Positions 1-8,482 of a stretch of 64,000 bases of DNA are shown here, piece after piece. Origin of the DNA: Rhynchopus euleeides (taxonomy: Eukaryota; Euglenozoa; Diplonemea; Diplonemida; Diplonemidae); contig OY723281.1 in the NCBI GenBank assembly GCA_963210315.1, forward strand, positions 434,001-498,000. Direction: 5' to 3'. The notes under the pieces were generated by a model. It saw only the letters and a list, made by a program, of their open reading frames with translations, was not told where the DNA came from and did not search any database. A program made the translations under genes and the position numbers. How positions within the stretch are numbered: position 1 is the first letter of the stretch; each line of letters opens with the position of its first letter.

Positions 1-299
1 GTGGGAAGGGGACGGGGGCGAGATGGGTGGGCGGCGCAAGCCGGAAGGAGCGCCCCCCATGGGGCGGAAGCTCACCCGACAGCATAAAATGCTGCAAAAA
101 CAACAAAAAAGGGGAAAAGAAACCACGCACACCACAACATCAATAAAACCAAAGCCGTGCAGAAAGGGCCCCTCCGCATATATGAAACAGGGCACACAGC
201 GGAAAATGAGTTACCAGAGCTTGCTTTAGTTTCCCCTCGGAGGAGGGTAATCACAGGGGGCGCCACGTGAAGGCAGCAAGTTGGATTTTATCCCCCCTG
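1..299. repeat. Dispersed repeat R1, copy 1
   Basis: A block of about 300 bp seen four times in the window: here, at 12297-12669 (interrupted), 27545-27806 and 30524-30824. Markers are ATGGGGCGGAAGCT, a run of short A tracts, and a conserved end near GGCAGCAAGTTGGATT. Small ORFs on both strands do not resemble known proteins. All copies lie in intergenic DNA of the WD40 array, so it is probably a spacer component carried along by segmental duplication. Confidence 0.75.
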
Positions 300-323
300 G
301 TAGCAGAGGTAGGTTTGGCGTTT

Positions 324-1102
324 GGAGTAGTAGGGACAACAGTGTCCCCTCATGGGGTCACTTTAGGAGGCGATATGAATCAGAGGGTAACAATGGATGG
401 GGTGAGGAGTGAAGTTGTCTGCAGTAGAACTGTCGATACGTACGGGGGACCCGTGAGGAAACCGCCACCGAAGCCGGACTGCTGAATGGTGGTGAGTGTC
501 CTCAGAGGTTCCCTTCCAACCTTGCTGGAACCACTACGGCAAGTGGTAAAACACACAAAAATGGTAAGAGAGGGCCTGCCCACCCAAAATCAGTCTCCTC
601 ACCCGCGATACTCCCTCAGATCTAGCCTCCCAGTGACCCCCCAAGACGCACCAAAGGTGCTTCAACTAGTTGACTAACAATGGGGGACTTCGCCCTGTGT
701 CACTGTGTGTTGAAACCAGTTTGAAGGTCCTCGAGTGCCATTTCCCTGTCCAGCCCCCCCGTGACCAGTGTATCGTCATATTTCGTTGATTGGTCCTCCG
801 ACACATTGAGGTATGTATAATGTCCACTGTGCATGGTAGGTCCATGGCGCATCACAGGAAGAAATATCACTGTCAAAAGTAAGAAAGTGTGAGATCCTAG
901 TGAGAAACGCGAGGCGCTACACAAAACGTGACACAAGCTGACACAGCTTGGCAGAGTTTGAGAGAGAGCAGAACTCAAATATGCAAGCGGATGCAACGCG
1001 ACGGCAAACACGAAGACAGGGAACAGGGTGACGAGACACTGCACTCAGGGTGAAACAGAAGACACAGCACACACAGAGACTGAAGTTTTGTTCGTTGGTG
1101 TG
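324..1102. repeat. Segmental duplication SD1, copy 1
   Basis: Almost identical to 48394-49172, with only a few substitutions, for example at about 508 and 907. The duplicated tract runs into the 3' end of the adjacent WD40 gene, so spacer and gene end were copied together. The noncoding part has no recognisable gene. Near identity implies recent duplication or gene conversion. Confidence 0.88.
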
Positions 1103-2175
1103 AAGACCCATCTCCCGCAGAGGCTGAGTGCAACACCATAACCCTTTGAGTCCACCTTCCCCAGACACTCAGCCGTGCTGAGGCGGTACAGTGCGGTGGT
1201 GTCACTCTGAGGAGTCACCACTGCAACAACATCACCTGGCTGTGACACAGCAAGTGCGTAGGGATTGCTGCCCAGTTGCACAGTACGCAGGCAGCTGAGG
1301 GAGGTTGTGCACCACACCTTGAGTGACTCGTCCCAAGAGCACGACACCAGGTGCCGCTCGTCCTGAGTCAGGGCGATGCCCCTCACCCCACGAGTGTGCC
1401 CATGCAGGGTGTGTGTGTGTGTGAGGGTGCTGATGTCCCACACACGGATGGTATTGTCCCTTGACCCGCTGAAGATCCTCGTGCCCGACACAGCAATGCT
1501 GTAAACAATATTGCTGTGACCCTCCAGCACTGTGGCGCTCGGTGTGCCCTTCAAGTCCCACACACACACTTTGTGTGATGAGTCTCCGGACACCAGACGT
1601 CCGCAGTGTGTCCACACTGCACTGTACACGACGTTGTTATTGTGGTGCAGCATGCACACCTCCTCCCAAGTTGAGGTCAGCCACACGCAGATGGTGCCGT
1701 CCTCAGAGCACGTTGCCAACCACGTCCCACAGACAGAGAACGCTGTGCCACGAATACGCCTGTGTGTTAAGTCCGCCACCACAGCAGCGGTGCTGGTGTC
1801 AAACACAGTGATGTGCCCGCCGTCGTAGTAGCACACAGCACACAGCGTCCCACACCTGGACAGTGTGATGCGGTGTATCATGTCGCCATGGGTCGATGAG
1901 TAGACTGCGGGAGCCTTGACGATGGGCCAGCGTGGGACGAGCTGGACAGCACCCCCGTCCTCCAGACCCGTGTCGGCAACGCGCTGAGCATCGTCCAGCT
2001 CCTCCTCACACCCTTCGATGTGTGCTGCGACGTTTTCAGCCTCACGGACTGGGTTGATAGAATCCGGGAACATCTCGTTGAGCGCATCCGCCTTCAGACC
2101 GACCACGGTCCCGCCTTCCGGAACTCCGACGACACAGCTGTCACCGGTCCCGCTGTGACGCACAGTCACATCCAT
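1045..2175 (-). CDS. Ubiquitin-like/WD40 propeller protein, copy 1
   Basis: A 376-residue protein, used here as the family reference. Residues 1-82 read as a ubiquitin-like beta-grasp fold: MDVTVRH as strand 1, CVVGVPE as strand 2, a helix around KADALNEM, and a C-terminal part (ELDDAQRVADTG, then AVQLVPR) that follows the LEDGRTLSDYNI...LHLVLR pattern of ubiquitin. There is no terminal Gly-Gly, so conjugation is unlikely. Residues 95-374 form seven WD40 blades with VWD at about 205 and 246 and GH before blades 4 and 5. WD40 propellers are protein-binding scaffolds; no partner is indicated. Blade-entry residues here are DMIHR, NNNVVY, NIVY and RGVRG. An in-frame ATG lies 17 codons upstream, but the family alignment starts at MDVTV. 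The stop is TGA. Probably cytosolic, as no signal peptide or membrane segment is seen. Confidence 0.85.
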   Translation of the reverse strand: MDVTVRHSGTGDSCVVGVPEGGTVVGLKADALNEMFPDSINPVREAENVAAHIEGCEEELDDAQRVADTGLEDGGAVQLVPRWPIVKAPAVYSSTHGDMIHRITLSRCGTLCAVCYYDGGHITVFDTSTAAVVADLTHRRIRGTAFSVCGTWLATCSEDGTICVWLTSTWEEVCMLHHNNNVVYSAVWTHCGRLVSGDSSHKVCVWDLKGTPSATVLEGHSNIVYSIAVSGTRIFSGSRDNTIRVWDISTLTHTHTLHGHTRGVRGIALTQDERHLVSCSWDESLKVWCTTSLSCLRTVQLGSNPYALAVSQPGDVVAVVTPQSDTTALYRLSTAECLGKVDSKGYGVALSLCGRWVFTPTNKTSVSVCAVSSVSP

Positions 2176-2345
2176 GGTATTTGCTTCTTCTTCCCCGTTC
2201 AACTTGCACGCAGAAACAAACTGCAAAGCCTTCCTGGAGGGTGTGGCGGTGTGTGGAGTGGGTGACGGTGTGGATGGGGATCAAAGACAGAGTCCCTCAA
2301 AGTGGTGCTCACGAAGGCAGGGAACAGGGTGACGAGACACTGCAC

Positions 2346-3482
2346 TCAGGGTGAAACGGAAGACACAGCACACACAGAGACTGAAGTTTTGTTGTTTGTT
2401 GGTGTGAAGACCCACCTCCCGCAGAGGCTGAGTGCAACACCATTACCATCACCCACTGAGGCCACCTTCCCCAGAAACTCAGCTGTGCTGAGGCGGTACA
2501 GTGTGGCGGTGGGCCAGTTTTTCACTGCAACAACATCACCTGGCTGTGACACAGCAAGTGAGTCGGCAGAGTCGCGCAGTAGTACAGTACGCAGGCAGCT
2601 GAGGGAGGTTGTGCACCACACCTTGAGTGACTTGTCGTCAGAGCACGACACCAGGTGCTGCTCGTCCTGAGTCAGGGCGATGCCCCTCACCCGATCAGTG
2701 TGGCCCTCCAGGGTGTGTGTGTGTGTGAGGGTGCTGATGTCCCACACACGGATGATGTTGTCAAGTGACGCGCTGAAGATCCTCGTGCCCGACACAGCAA
2801 TGCTGCAAACAGGCTTGCTGTGACCCTCCAGCACTGTGGCGCTCGGTGTGCCCTTCAAGTCCCACACACGCACTTTGTCTGATGAGTCTCCGGTCACCAG
2901 ACGTCCGCAGTGTGTCCACGCTGCACTGAACGCCCTGATGTTGGTGTTGTGCAGCATGCACACCTCCTCCCAAGTTGAAGTCAGCCACACGCAGATGGTG
3001 CCGTCAAGAGAGCACGTTGACAACCACGTCCCACAGACAGAGAACGCTGTGCAAAGAATCATCTTGTGGCCGTGTGTTAAGTCCGCCACCACAGCAGTGG
3101 TGCTGGTGGCAAACACAGTGATGTGTCCGTTGCAGTAACCCACAGCACACAGCGTCCCACACCTCGACAGTGTGATGCGGAGTGTCTTGCCGCCATGGGT
3201 CGATGAGTAGACTGCGGGAGCCTTGACGATGGGCCAGCGTGGGACGAGCTGGACAGCACCCCCGTCCTCCAGACCCGTGTCGGCAACGCGCTGTGCATCG
3301 TCCAGCTCCTCCTCACACCCTTCGATGTGTGCTGCGACGCATGCAGCCTCACGGACTGGGTTGATAGAATCTGGGAACATCTCGTTGAGCGCATCCGCCT
3401 TCAGCCCGACCACGGTCCCGCCTTCCGGAACACCGACGACACAGCTGTCACCGGTCCCGCTGTGACGCACAGTCACATTCAT
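2346..3482 (-). CDS. Ubiquitin-like/WD40 propeller protein, copy 2
   Basis: 378 residues, open from MNVTVRHSG to the shared C-terminus SSVSP. It differs from copy 1 mainly at blade entries (GKTLR before blade 1, TNIRAF before blade 3, KPVC before blade 4, DRVRG before blade 5) and beside blade aspartates (LDNI in blade 4, DDKS in blade 5). The ubiquitin-like part has AACVAAH instead of AENVAAH, a variant shared with the copy at 43530. It lies only about 170 bp upstream of copy 1 on the same strand and carries the type-2 5' flank at 3495-3790. No frameshift or stop was seen. Confidence 0.85.
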   Translation of the reverse strand: MNVTVRHSGTGDSCVVGVPEGGTVVGLKADALNEMFPDSINPVREAACVAAHIEGCEEELDDAQRVADTGLEDGGAVQLVPRWPIVKAPAVYSSTHGGKTLRITLSRCGTLCAVGYCNGHITVFATSTTAVVADLTHGHKMILCTAFSVCGTWLSTCSLDGTICVWLTSTWEEVCMLHNTNIRAFSAAWTHCGRLVTGDSSDKVRVWDLKGTPSATVLEGHSKPVCSIAVSGTRIFSASLDNIIRVWDISTLTHTHTLEGHTDRVRGIALTQDEQHLVSCSDDKSLKVWCTTSLSCLRTVLLRDSADSLAVSQPGDVVAVKNWPTATLYRLSTAEFLGKVASVGDGNGVALSLCGRWVFTPTNNKTSVSVCAVSSVSP

Positions 3483-3494
3483 GACTTTGGTAAC

Positions 3495-3790
3495 GAGCTG
3501 CTCTGCTTTTCTGGAGAATATGGCGGTGTGTGCAGTGTGCCATCACGGGAAGACAGTGGGAAGGGGGGGCAGACACGTACTGCGGGGTTCGGTGTCCCTT
3601 CCCCTGAAGCCCAACACAGTCCCCTCGAAAGGAAGCGAAGCACACACAGCACACCAACCCTCCTGTTTCTGGTCGTGCTGCCGGCACACGTGACTGCAGG
3701 ACGGCTGAGTGTGTTTCGCTGTTGACTGCGGCTCTCGGTGTGGAAGCGAAGGAGAGAACAAGTTTGCTCAGGATGTGGTGCTGGTGGGAG
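3495..3790. repeat. WD40 5' flank, type 2, copy 1
   Basis: A conserved block just upstream of the minus-strand gene at 2346. It recurs beside the genes at 15340 (16480-16800), 28810 (29945-30265) and, cut short, 38388 (40440-40600). It must contain the promoter and 5' untranslated region of this subgroup, but I see no TATA box or other named motif. Confidence 0.7.
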
Positions 3791-3889
3791 ACGCTGGTCC
3801 CGTACAACTAGAGCTACCCGATGGAAATCGTCTGAGTCAACACTGGTCTCGGGTGTGCATTGCAAGAGTGCAGAGGGGGCTTCATGAGG

Positions 3890-4110
3890 GAGGGGAGGGG
3901 GTGTGGAGCAGTCTGCAGAGAGAGCACTGCGTCAGTCATTTGACCTCTTCTCATCTCAGATGCAACTGCATCAGCTGCCTCCAAATAGAGCAGGGGTCAG
4001 GCCATGCCGTGTTGCGAGGCGAGAAAGGAAGAGAGTGCAGAACACAACAAATACACAAGCAGGTGCAACACAACGGCAATCACGAAGGCAGGGAACAGGG
4101 TGACGAGACA
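3890..4110. repeat. WD40 3' flank block, copy 1
   Basis: About 220 bp that sits just 3' of many WD40 copies (also at 13438, 16880, 28572, 30870, 43305 and 53400). Markers are GAGCAGTCTGCAGAGAGAGC and GCAGAACACAACAAATA. It is retained even where the gene is broken, so gene and flank move as one cassette. It may hold 3' untranslated sequence. Confidence 0.75.
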
Positions 4111-4116
4111 CTGCAC

Positions 4117-4334
4117 TCAGGGTGAAACGGAAGACACATCACACACAGTGACTGAAGTTTTGGTGTTCGTTGGTTTGAAGACCCACCTCCCGCAGAGGCT
4201 GGGTGCAACACCATCACCCGTTACGTCTACCTTCCCCAGACACTCTTCTGTGCTGAGGCGGTCCAGTCTGGTGTACAACCAGTTTTACACTGCAACAACA
4301 TCACCTGGCTGTGACACAGCAAGTGAGTAGGGAT
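4117..4334 (-). pseudogene. WD40 family 3' fragment, copy 3
   Basis: Only the last one and a half blades remain: residues matching SLAVSQPGDVVAV through the C-terminal SSVSP region. Homology stops abruptly near 4334 inside blade 6, and unrelated sequence follows. The 3' flank block is intact. The ubiquitin-like domain and blades 1-5 are missing, so no functional product is expected. Confidence 0.8.
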
Positions 4335-4955
4335 CGCAGCGGGGAGGAGGGCTGCCTTGGCTTTCTTCCAGAAGGCCAAGGGGGTGTCGGCAACAAGGTG
4401 TGCCGCAGTCAGGACCAGGTAGGCCTTGAACTCCTCCCGACAACATCCTCGTGGAAAACAGTAAAAATTGCACCCCTGGCCCCCCTCATCGTCGAGGGGA
4501 GAAACCCTCAAAATACCCTGGGAGAACCACCTCCGTGTCAATATGTGGACAGACTTGAACGCGTCGCGTGACGGCTACACCACCCAAACTGCCTAGTTGG
4601 AGTCCACTATGTACTTGCACTCCAGGTCCCTGACTTGCACGCAGTGCAATAATGCCTGGAACCGGGGGAGGAATGCAGTGCAAGTAATGTCCGGGTGTGC
4701 AAGTGCCATCTTCCTCCCTGTTATAGGGGGGCCGTTGGCCTGTAGTACGGATCGAACCCCGGTCCGTCCAGAAACAGGAAGTGTACCGTACGACTTCTCC
4801 TTCACCCAACGGCGTCGTGCGGTGAAGCAAATCGGATATTCTTCCCAACGGAACCCTTCCCAAGACGAAGGCCAGCCCCTGACCAACCCCACAGGCTCAT
4901 CTTACCCTTCCTGGGGCTGGGAGAATGGTAGTGACCTCCATTTTGTAGCTGATTA
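4335..4955. other. Spacer without recognised gene
   Basis: No family member or known domain seen. A 29-base stretch around 4788-4816 (CGTACGACTTCTCCTTCACC) recurs at about 23250-23270, so part of this spacer is probably an old mobile-element fragment. Short ORFs on both strands are not convincing. Confidence 0.4.
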
Positions 4956-4959
4956 TGGC

Positions 4960-5034
4960 CCGAGTTTGGTGGAGTTTGGCGGAGTTGTTGTTTGGCGGAG
5001 TTTGGCGGAGTTTGGTGGCGTTTGGTGGTGGTAA
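4960..5034. repeat. Short tandem repeat, TTTGGCGGAG type
   Basis: Irregular 7-10 bp repeats of TTTGGCGGAG and TTTGGTGGAG immediately before the retroelement copy A region. Low-complexity sequence; no function inferred. Confidence 0.7.
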
Positions 5035-5035
5035 A

Positions 5036-5442
5036 CTGCATCGCGATCTCGGTCGCCCTGCTGGACTAATGTGGGGCGACGACATCCGTGACTGTGCCAT
5101 CGGGGATATGTGCCTCGCTGGTGAACCACGGTCTTCCCGGAACCATGCGCTGCGCGACAATCTGCGGCGGCAGGGCTGGAAGGCGCTGGCGAAACACCGT
5201 GCTTCCTTCTTGGGGATCCAAAACGGTGTGGACTACGACACGACGAACGCGCTCCGCCTGGGGACGAAGGACGAGAACCTCTCACGGGCGCTGACTGTGG
5301 TGCTTGCTGGTGGTGTCTTCTTCGCGATACGATGGGGCGCAACGGCGCCTACGTCTCTGGTGGCAGGCGTGCGACAACAGACGAGACGTCGGACTCCTCA
5401 TCCCATGCCCCATCTTCCTCACCGACTGCTGACACGGCCTAG
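5036..5442 (+). other. Open reading frame upstream of reverse transcriptase copy A, unrecognised
   Basis: This stretch is in frame with, and upstream of, the reverse transcriptase of copy A (one open frame from 4955 to 6061). The encoded segment includes LRDNLRRQGWKALAKHR and is not shared with copies B or C, so it was joined at about 5443. I do not recognise a domain. It may be a remnant of another element's recombinase or gag. Confidence 0.35.
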
Positions 5443-6836
5443 TTACGAGTGCACACAGGATCAACCGGCAGTGCCGGCGACACAGCGGCAGCAACGGCTG
5501 GACCCCTTCCCTACGGGGATGCTGGACCTTGAGGTGGTCGCGCGCATGGCCGAGGAACTGGGCCGGTCGGCGGGTTACCTGCGGTGGTGCACTGACGGGG
5601 CGATGTTCCAGGAGCAGCTGTCGTCGGGCGTGCCCCTTCCAGGACCCCCCAGCGCTTTCCGTCCCAGCTTCGTGAAGGCGTGCTGTGCGGCTGGGGTCCT
5701 GGCGCCCCTCCGGAGGCAAGACATCAAGCGTGGGGTGGTGTGCGTCTTCGGCATTGCGAAAGCGGATCACAGCACGAGGCGCATCATTGTGGACGGGCGG
5801 CCGGTAAACCAGAGGCTGCCGCGCCCTCCCAGGTTCAAGCTGCCGGCTCCCTTGTTGCTCGCCAGGACGTTGCGCGAGGCGGGCGCTGGTTGGGGTCAGG
5901 TGATTGACCTCAAGGGGTACTTCCACCAGTTTCCCATCCCTGCTCACGGGGTGTCGGAGATCGAGGTACGGGCGCACACCGCGTACATTAGGGATCGACT
6001 ACATCGCGCAGGGGGCACATCAACGAGGCAAAGAGCATGCGTACGCCCACGCGGCAACTGAACTACCTCGGGCTGGAGTGGCGTATCGCGGAGGCTGCGT
6101 ACTGCCTCCCGCGGAAGTGGCACGCAAAGGCGCGGGAGCAACTGATGGCGTCCCTGACGCTCGAGGGGGCGGCGCTGCGGACGTGGTGGGGCGTGTGCGG
6201 GCTTGTCTTCTGGATGGCGCATGTGTACGAGGTGCGGTTGTGCTTCCTTGACGGCGTTCTGCAGTTCGTGCGGCGCTGGGCGCGCCGGGTGTCGAGCGGC
6301 GAGTGCGCGTGGGCGAACGAAGTGGGTTTTCCGGCTGACGCCACGGGCGAGGTCATGTGGGTCATTCGACAGCATATCGATGACGCGTCAGGGCGGACAC
6401 CCTCACCACGGCCTCCGTGCGTGTTTTCAGCAGTGGTGTGGTCCGACGCATCCACCACGGGGTGGGGCTACGTGGCAAGTCGTGCGGGGCGCAGCAACTC
6501 GGGCGCGACTTGGGGACAGTGGGGCCGGGAGTGGACATCGGGCGACATGTTTCACCTCGAGCTCCTGGCCGCAGAGAAGGCCGTGGCGTGGGCCGTATCT
6601 GTGGGGCACAGCGACATCCTCCTCTGGGTGGACAACAACGCGGCGCGCGTCGTGCTGACGAAGGTAGATGCCAGCGGATGTGTGGTCCCGACAGAGTGCC
6701 GGGGGCAGCGAGGCGATCGCGCGCTGCGACGTTGGGATCGAAGAAGTCGCAGCGGGCATGCAGGTCAGACGCGAGGGTTTGTTCCCGCTCCAGCCCCTCC
6801 GCACGCGAATACTAGCAGGCAGAACTGGATGAACTG
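5443..6836 (+). pseudogene. DIRS-like reverse transcriptase/RNase H, copy A
   Basis: Homology to copies B and C starts at about 5443. The frame reads through the reverse transcriptase fingers (RRIIVDGRPVNQ) and motif A (VIDLKGYFHQF, near 5905). A deletion after FHQF then removes motifs B and C, and a 1-bp loss near 6018 shifts the frame. A second ORF from 6037 carries the connection region and an RNase H-like domain with SDASTTGWGYV, FHLELLAAEKAV and LLWVDNNAARVV, the pattern typical of DIRS-class elements. The missing catalytic YLDD makes it inactive. It is followed by a 75-bp minisatellite array, as are the other copies. Confidence 0.75.
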
Positions 6837-6904
6837 ACCTCCCCCTCCCCCCAGCCCCTATGTATACTCTGACCGAGCAAGACTCCCCCGTAGGAGAGTT
6901 CACG

Positions 6905-7300
6905 GTGCAGCACCCCACACCCCAACCCCACCCACGCATCGATCATACGCGAGGGTACGAACGTGCGGGGTGCAGAAGCTTCGCCCCAACCCACCCCAGA
7001 CACACACAGTGCCTCTTGACCGTTGCCATGTTGGTAGCGACCGTCGAACCATCCCCAACCCCCGCGGTGGCTTGCATCGATCATGCCCAGTCGGTATGAA
7101 CGTGCTCACCCCTTGCAGCGCTGTACCCCACACCCCAACCCCACCCACACATCGATCATTCCCGAGGGTACGAACGTGCTGTGGGTGCATCGCATCGTCC
7201 ACAGAAGCTTCGGCCCTCCCCCCTCCCTCCACATGCCATGGCGGAGTTCACGCCGCTGCACCCCACACCCCAACCACAAACTTGTTTGAGCACCGTAGGT
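6905..7300. repeat. 75-bp minisatellite, array 1
   Basis: Diverged units with the core ATCGATCATACGCGAGGG and GGTACGAACGTGC, interleaved with a spacer of about 200 bp containing GCAGAAGCTTCGCCCCAAC. It directly follows retroelement copy A and precedes the gag-like region of copy B. Confidence 0.75.
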
Positions 7301-7430
7301 GCGTAGGGGGGAGTCGTGAGGTCGAGGAAGGACGGGCGATCTGACCTGTCGTGGTTTTCTTTTTACTCCCACTTGCAATACGCAAGGTTGAGGGGAAACA
7401 CCGCACAACTCACAGCAGGATTTGTGTCTC

Positions 7431-7460
7431 TTTGTTCCCCGCTCCAGCCCCTCCGCACGC
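7431..7460 (+). repeat. Retroelement direct repeat, 5' copy
   Basis: A 30-bp sequence containing GCTCCAGCCCCTCCGCACGC lies just before the gag-like frame. The same sequence follows the RNase H region of copies A (6778-6807), B (11391-11419) and C (26420-26449). This looks like a terminal or split direct repeat and suggests that element B spans about 7.43-11.42 kb. Confidence 0.55.
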
Positions 7461-8482
7461 ATTCATGGCCCTCGTCGAGCACGACAAGACGTATTATTTC
7501 GGCGGTGCTCACCGAGGAGCAAGCCGCCGATGTCGATGCGGCGGGGGAAGCTGTGCGCGGGGTGTCGGCAGGATTGACCCTGTCGGAGCCGAAGGGGTGG
7601 GAGAAATACACTCCCTCCAGGCTCGCGCAGTTCCTCGCGGCCCTCCGGCACAAGATGGGCGAGGAGGAGTTCGCGGCGGTGGTGGGGGGACCCCGAGCGT
7701 CGCCCGGCAGCGGCCCCTCTGCCGGGGGGAGTCGCGCAGTCCCCGTCCGAGGCGGACGCCGTCGCCAGGGCGGGGGAGCCCGTCCCGACGCCTCGCCCAA
7801 AGGTGACGTGGCCGACCCCGGAGCCCCGCCCTCGGGAGACGGCACCGGCGCGCCAGGAGGGACCAGCGGGCCCAAAGGTGGCGGAGCAGGAGCGGGCGGG
7901 GGGCTCCAGGACCGGGCCAGGCGCGGTCGCGACGCGCATGAAGGGCGAGGAGGCGCCAGGGCGTGACGGCGGGGACGACGATGAGGGGAGCGACGAGGTG
8001 ACGCCCCTCACGGAGGTGCTCATGCAGCCAGACAGGTGGCTCGAGCTCAACCCCCTCCAGATGGTCCAGCTCAGCACGAAGCTGGAGGAGCGGTACCGGC
8101 CAGTAGGCAGGGGCCCGCTCAGGATGCCTTCAACCGCATCCACGAGGTGGTCATGGCCATCCTGGAGGGGGAGGGTACTCCGGCAGTCCTCGCCCGGCTC
8201 TTCCAGGCCATGCTGGCGGGCCACTTCCAGGCGGAGCGGGGGACCCTGGCGGCATCCGCCTTCCGGGAGCGCCTGGAGCTCGTTCCTGACATGGCTCCCG
8301 ACGTGAAGGCGGCCATATGGGCAGCGAGGCGCGCCCCGCAGGGGCATACGGGGGTGAAGCGCCATCCTGACCACGGCGCCTCCCCGGCACCGCCGGTCAA
8401 GCGCACCAGGCGCGGCGGGCGCGGGGGCCAAGGCCAAGGTGGTGGTTTTCGCTTCGGAGCGACCGCGATGCGCCACAGATGA
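7450..8482 (+). pseudogene. gag-like first ORF of retroelement copy B, frameshifted
   Basis: Protein-like sequence is spread over two frames. It starts with LTEEQAADVDAAGEAVRG and LAQFLAALRHKMGEEEF, shifts to EVTPLTEVLMQPDRWLELN near 8000-8090, then returns to DAFNRIHEVVMAILEGEG and AAIWAARRAPQG up to a basic Arg/Gly-rich tail (TRRGGRGGQGQGGGF) at the stop at 8482. The position upstream of recombinase and reverse transcriptase, and the basic Gly-Arg tail, fit a nucleic-acid-binding Gag, but I recognise no family domain. The frame changes indicate decay or sequencing error. Confidence 0.45.

Noticed and set aside
1045-1047. TGA as a sense codon in this organism
   Set aside because: TGA closes the WD40 genes at the same aligned position, and the in-frame TGA in the transposon protein is a single case.
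2176-2226. N-terminal extensions such as MQFVSACKLNGEEE on WD40 genes
   Set aside because: They come from the shared 5' flank and differ between flank types, whereas MDVTV or its variants are common to all copies.
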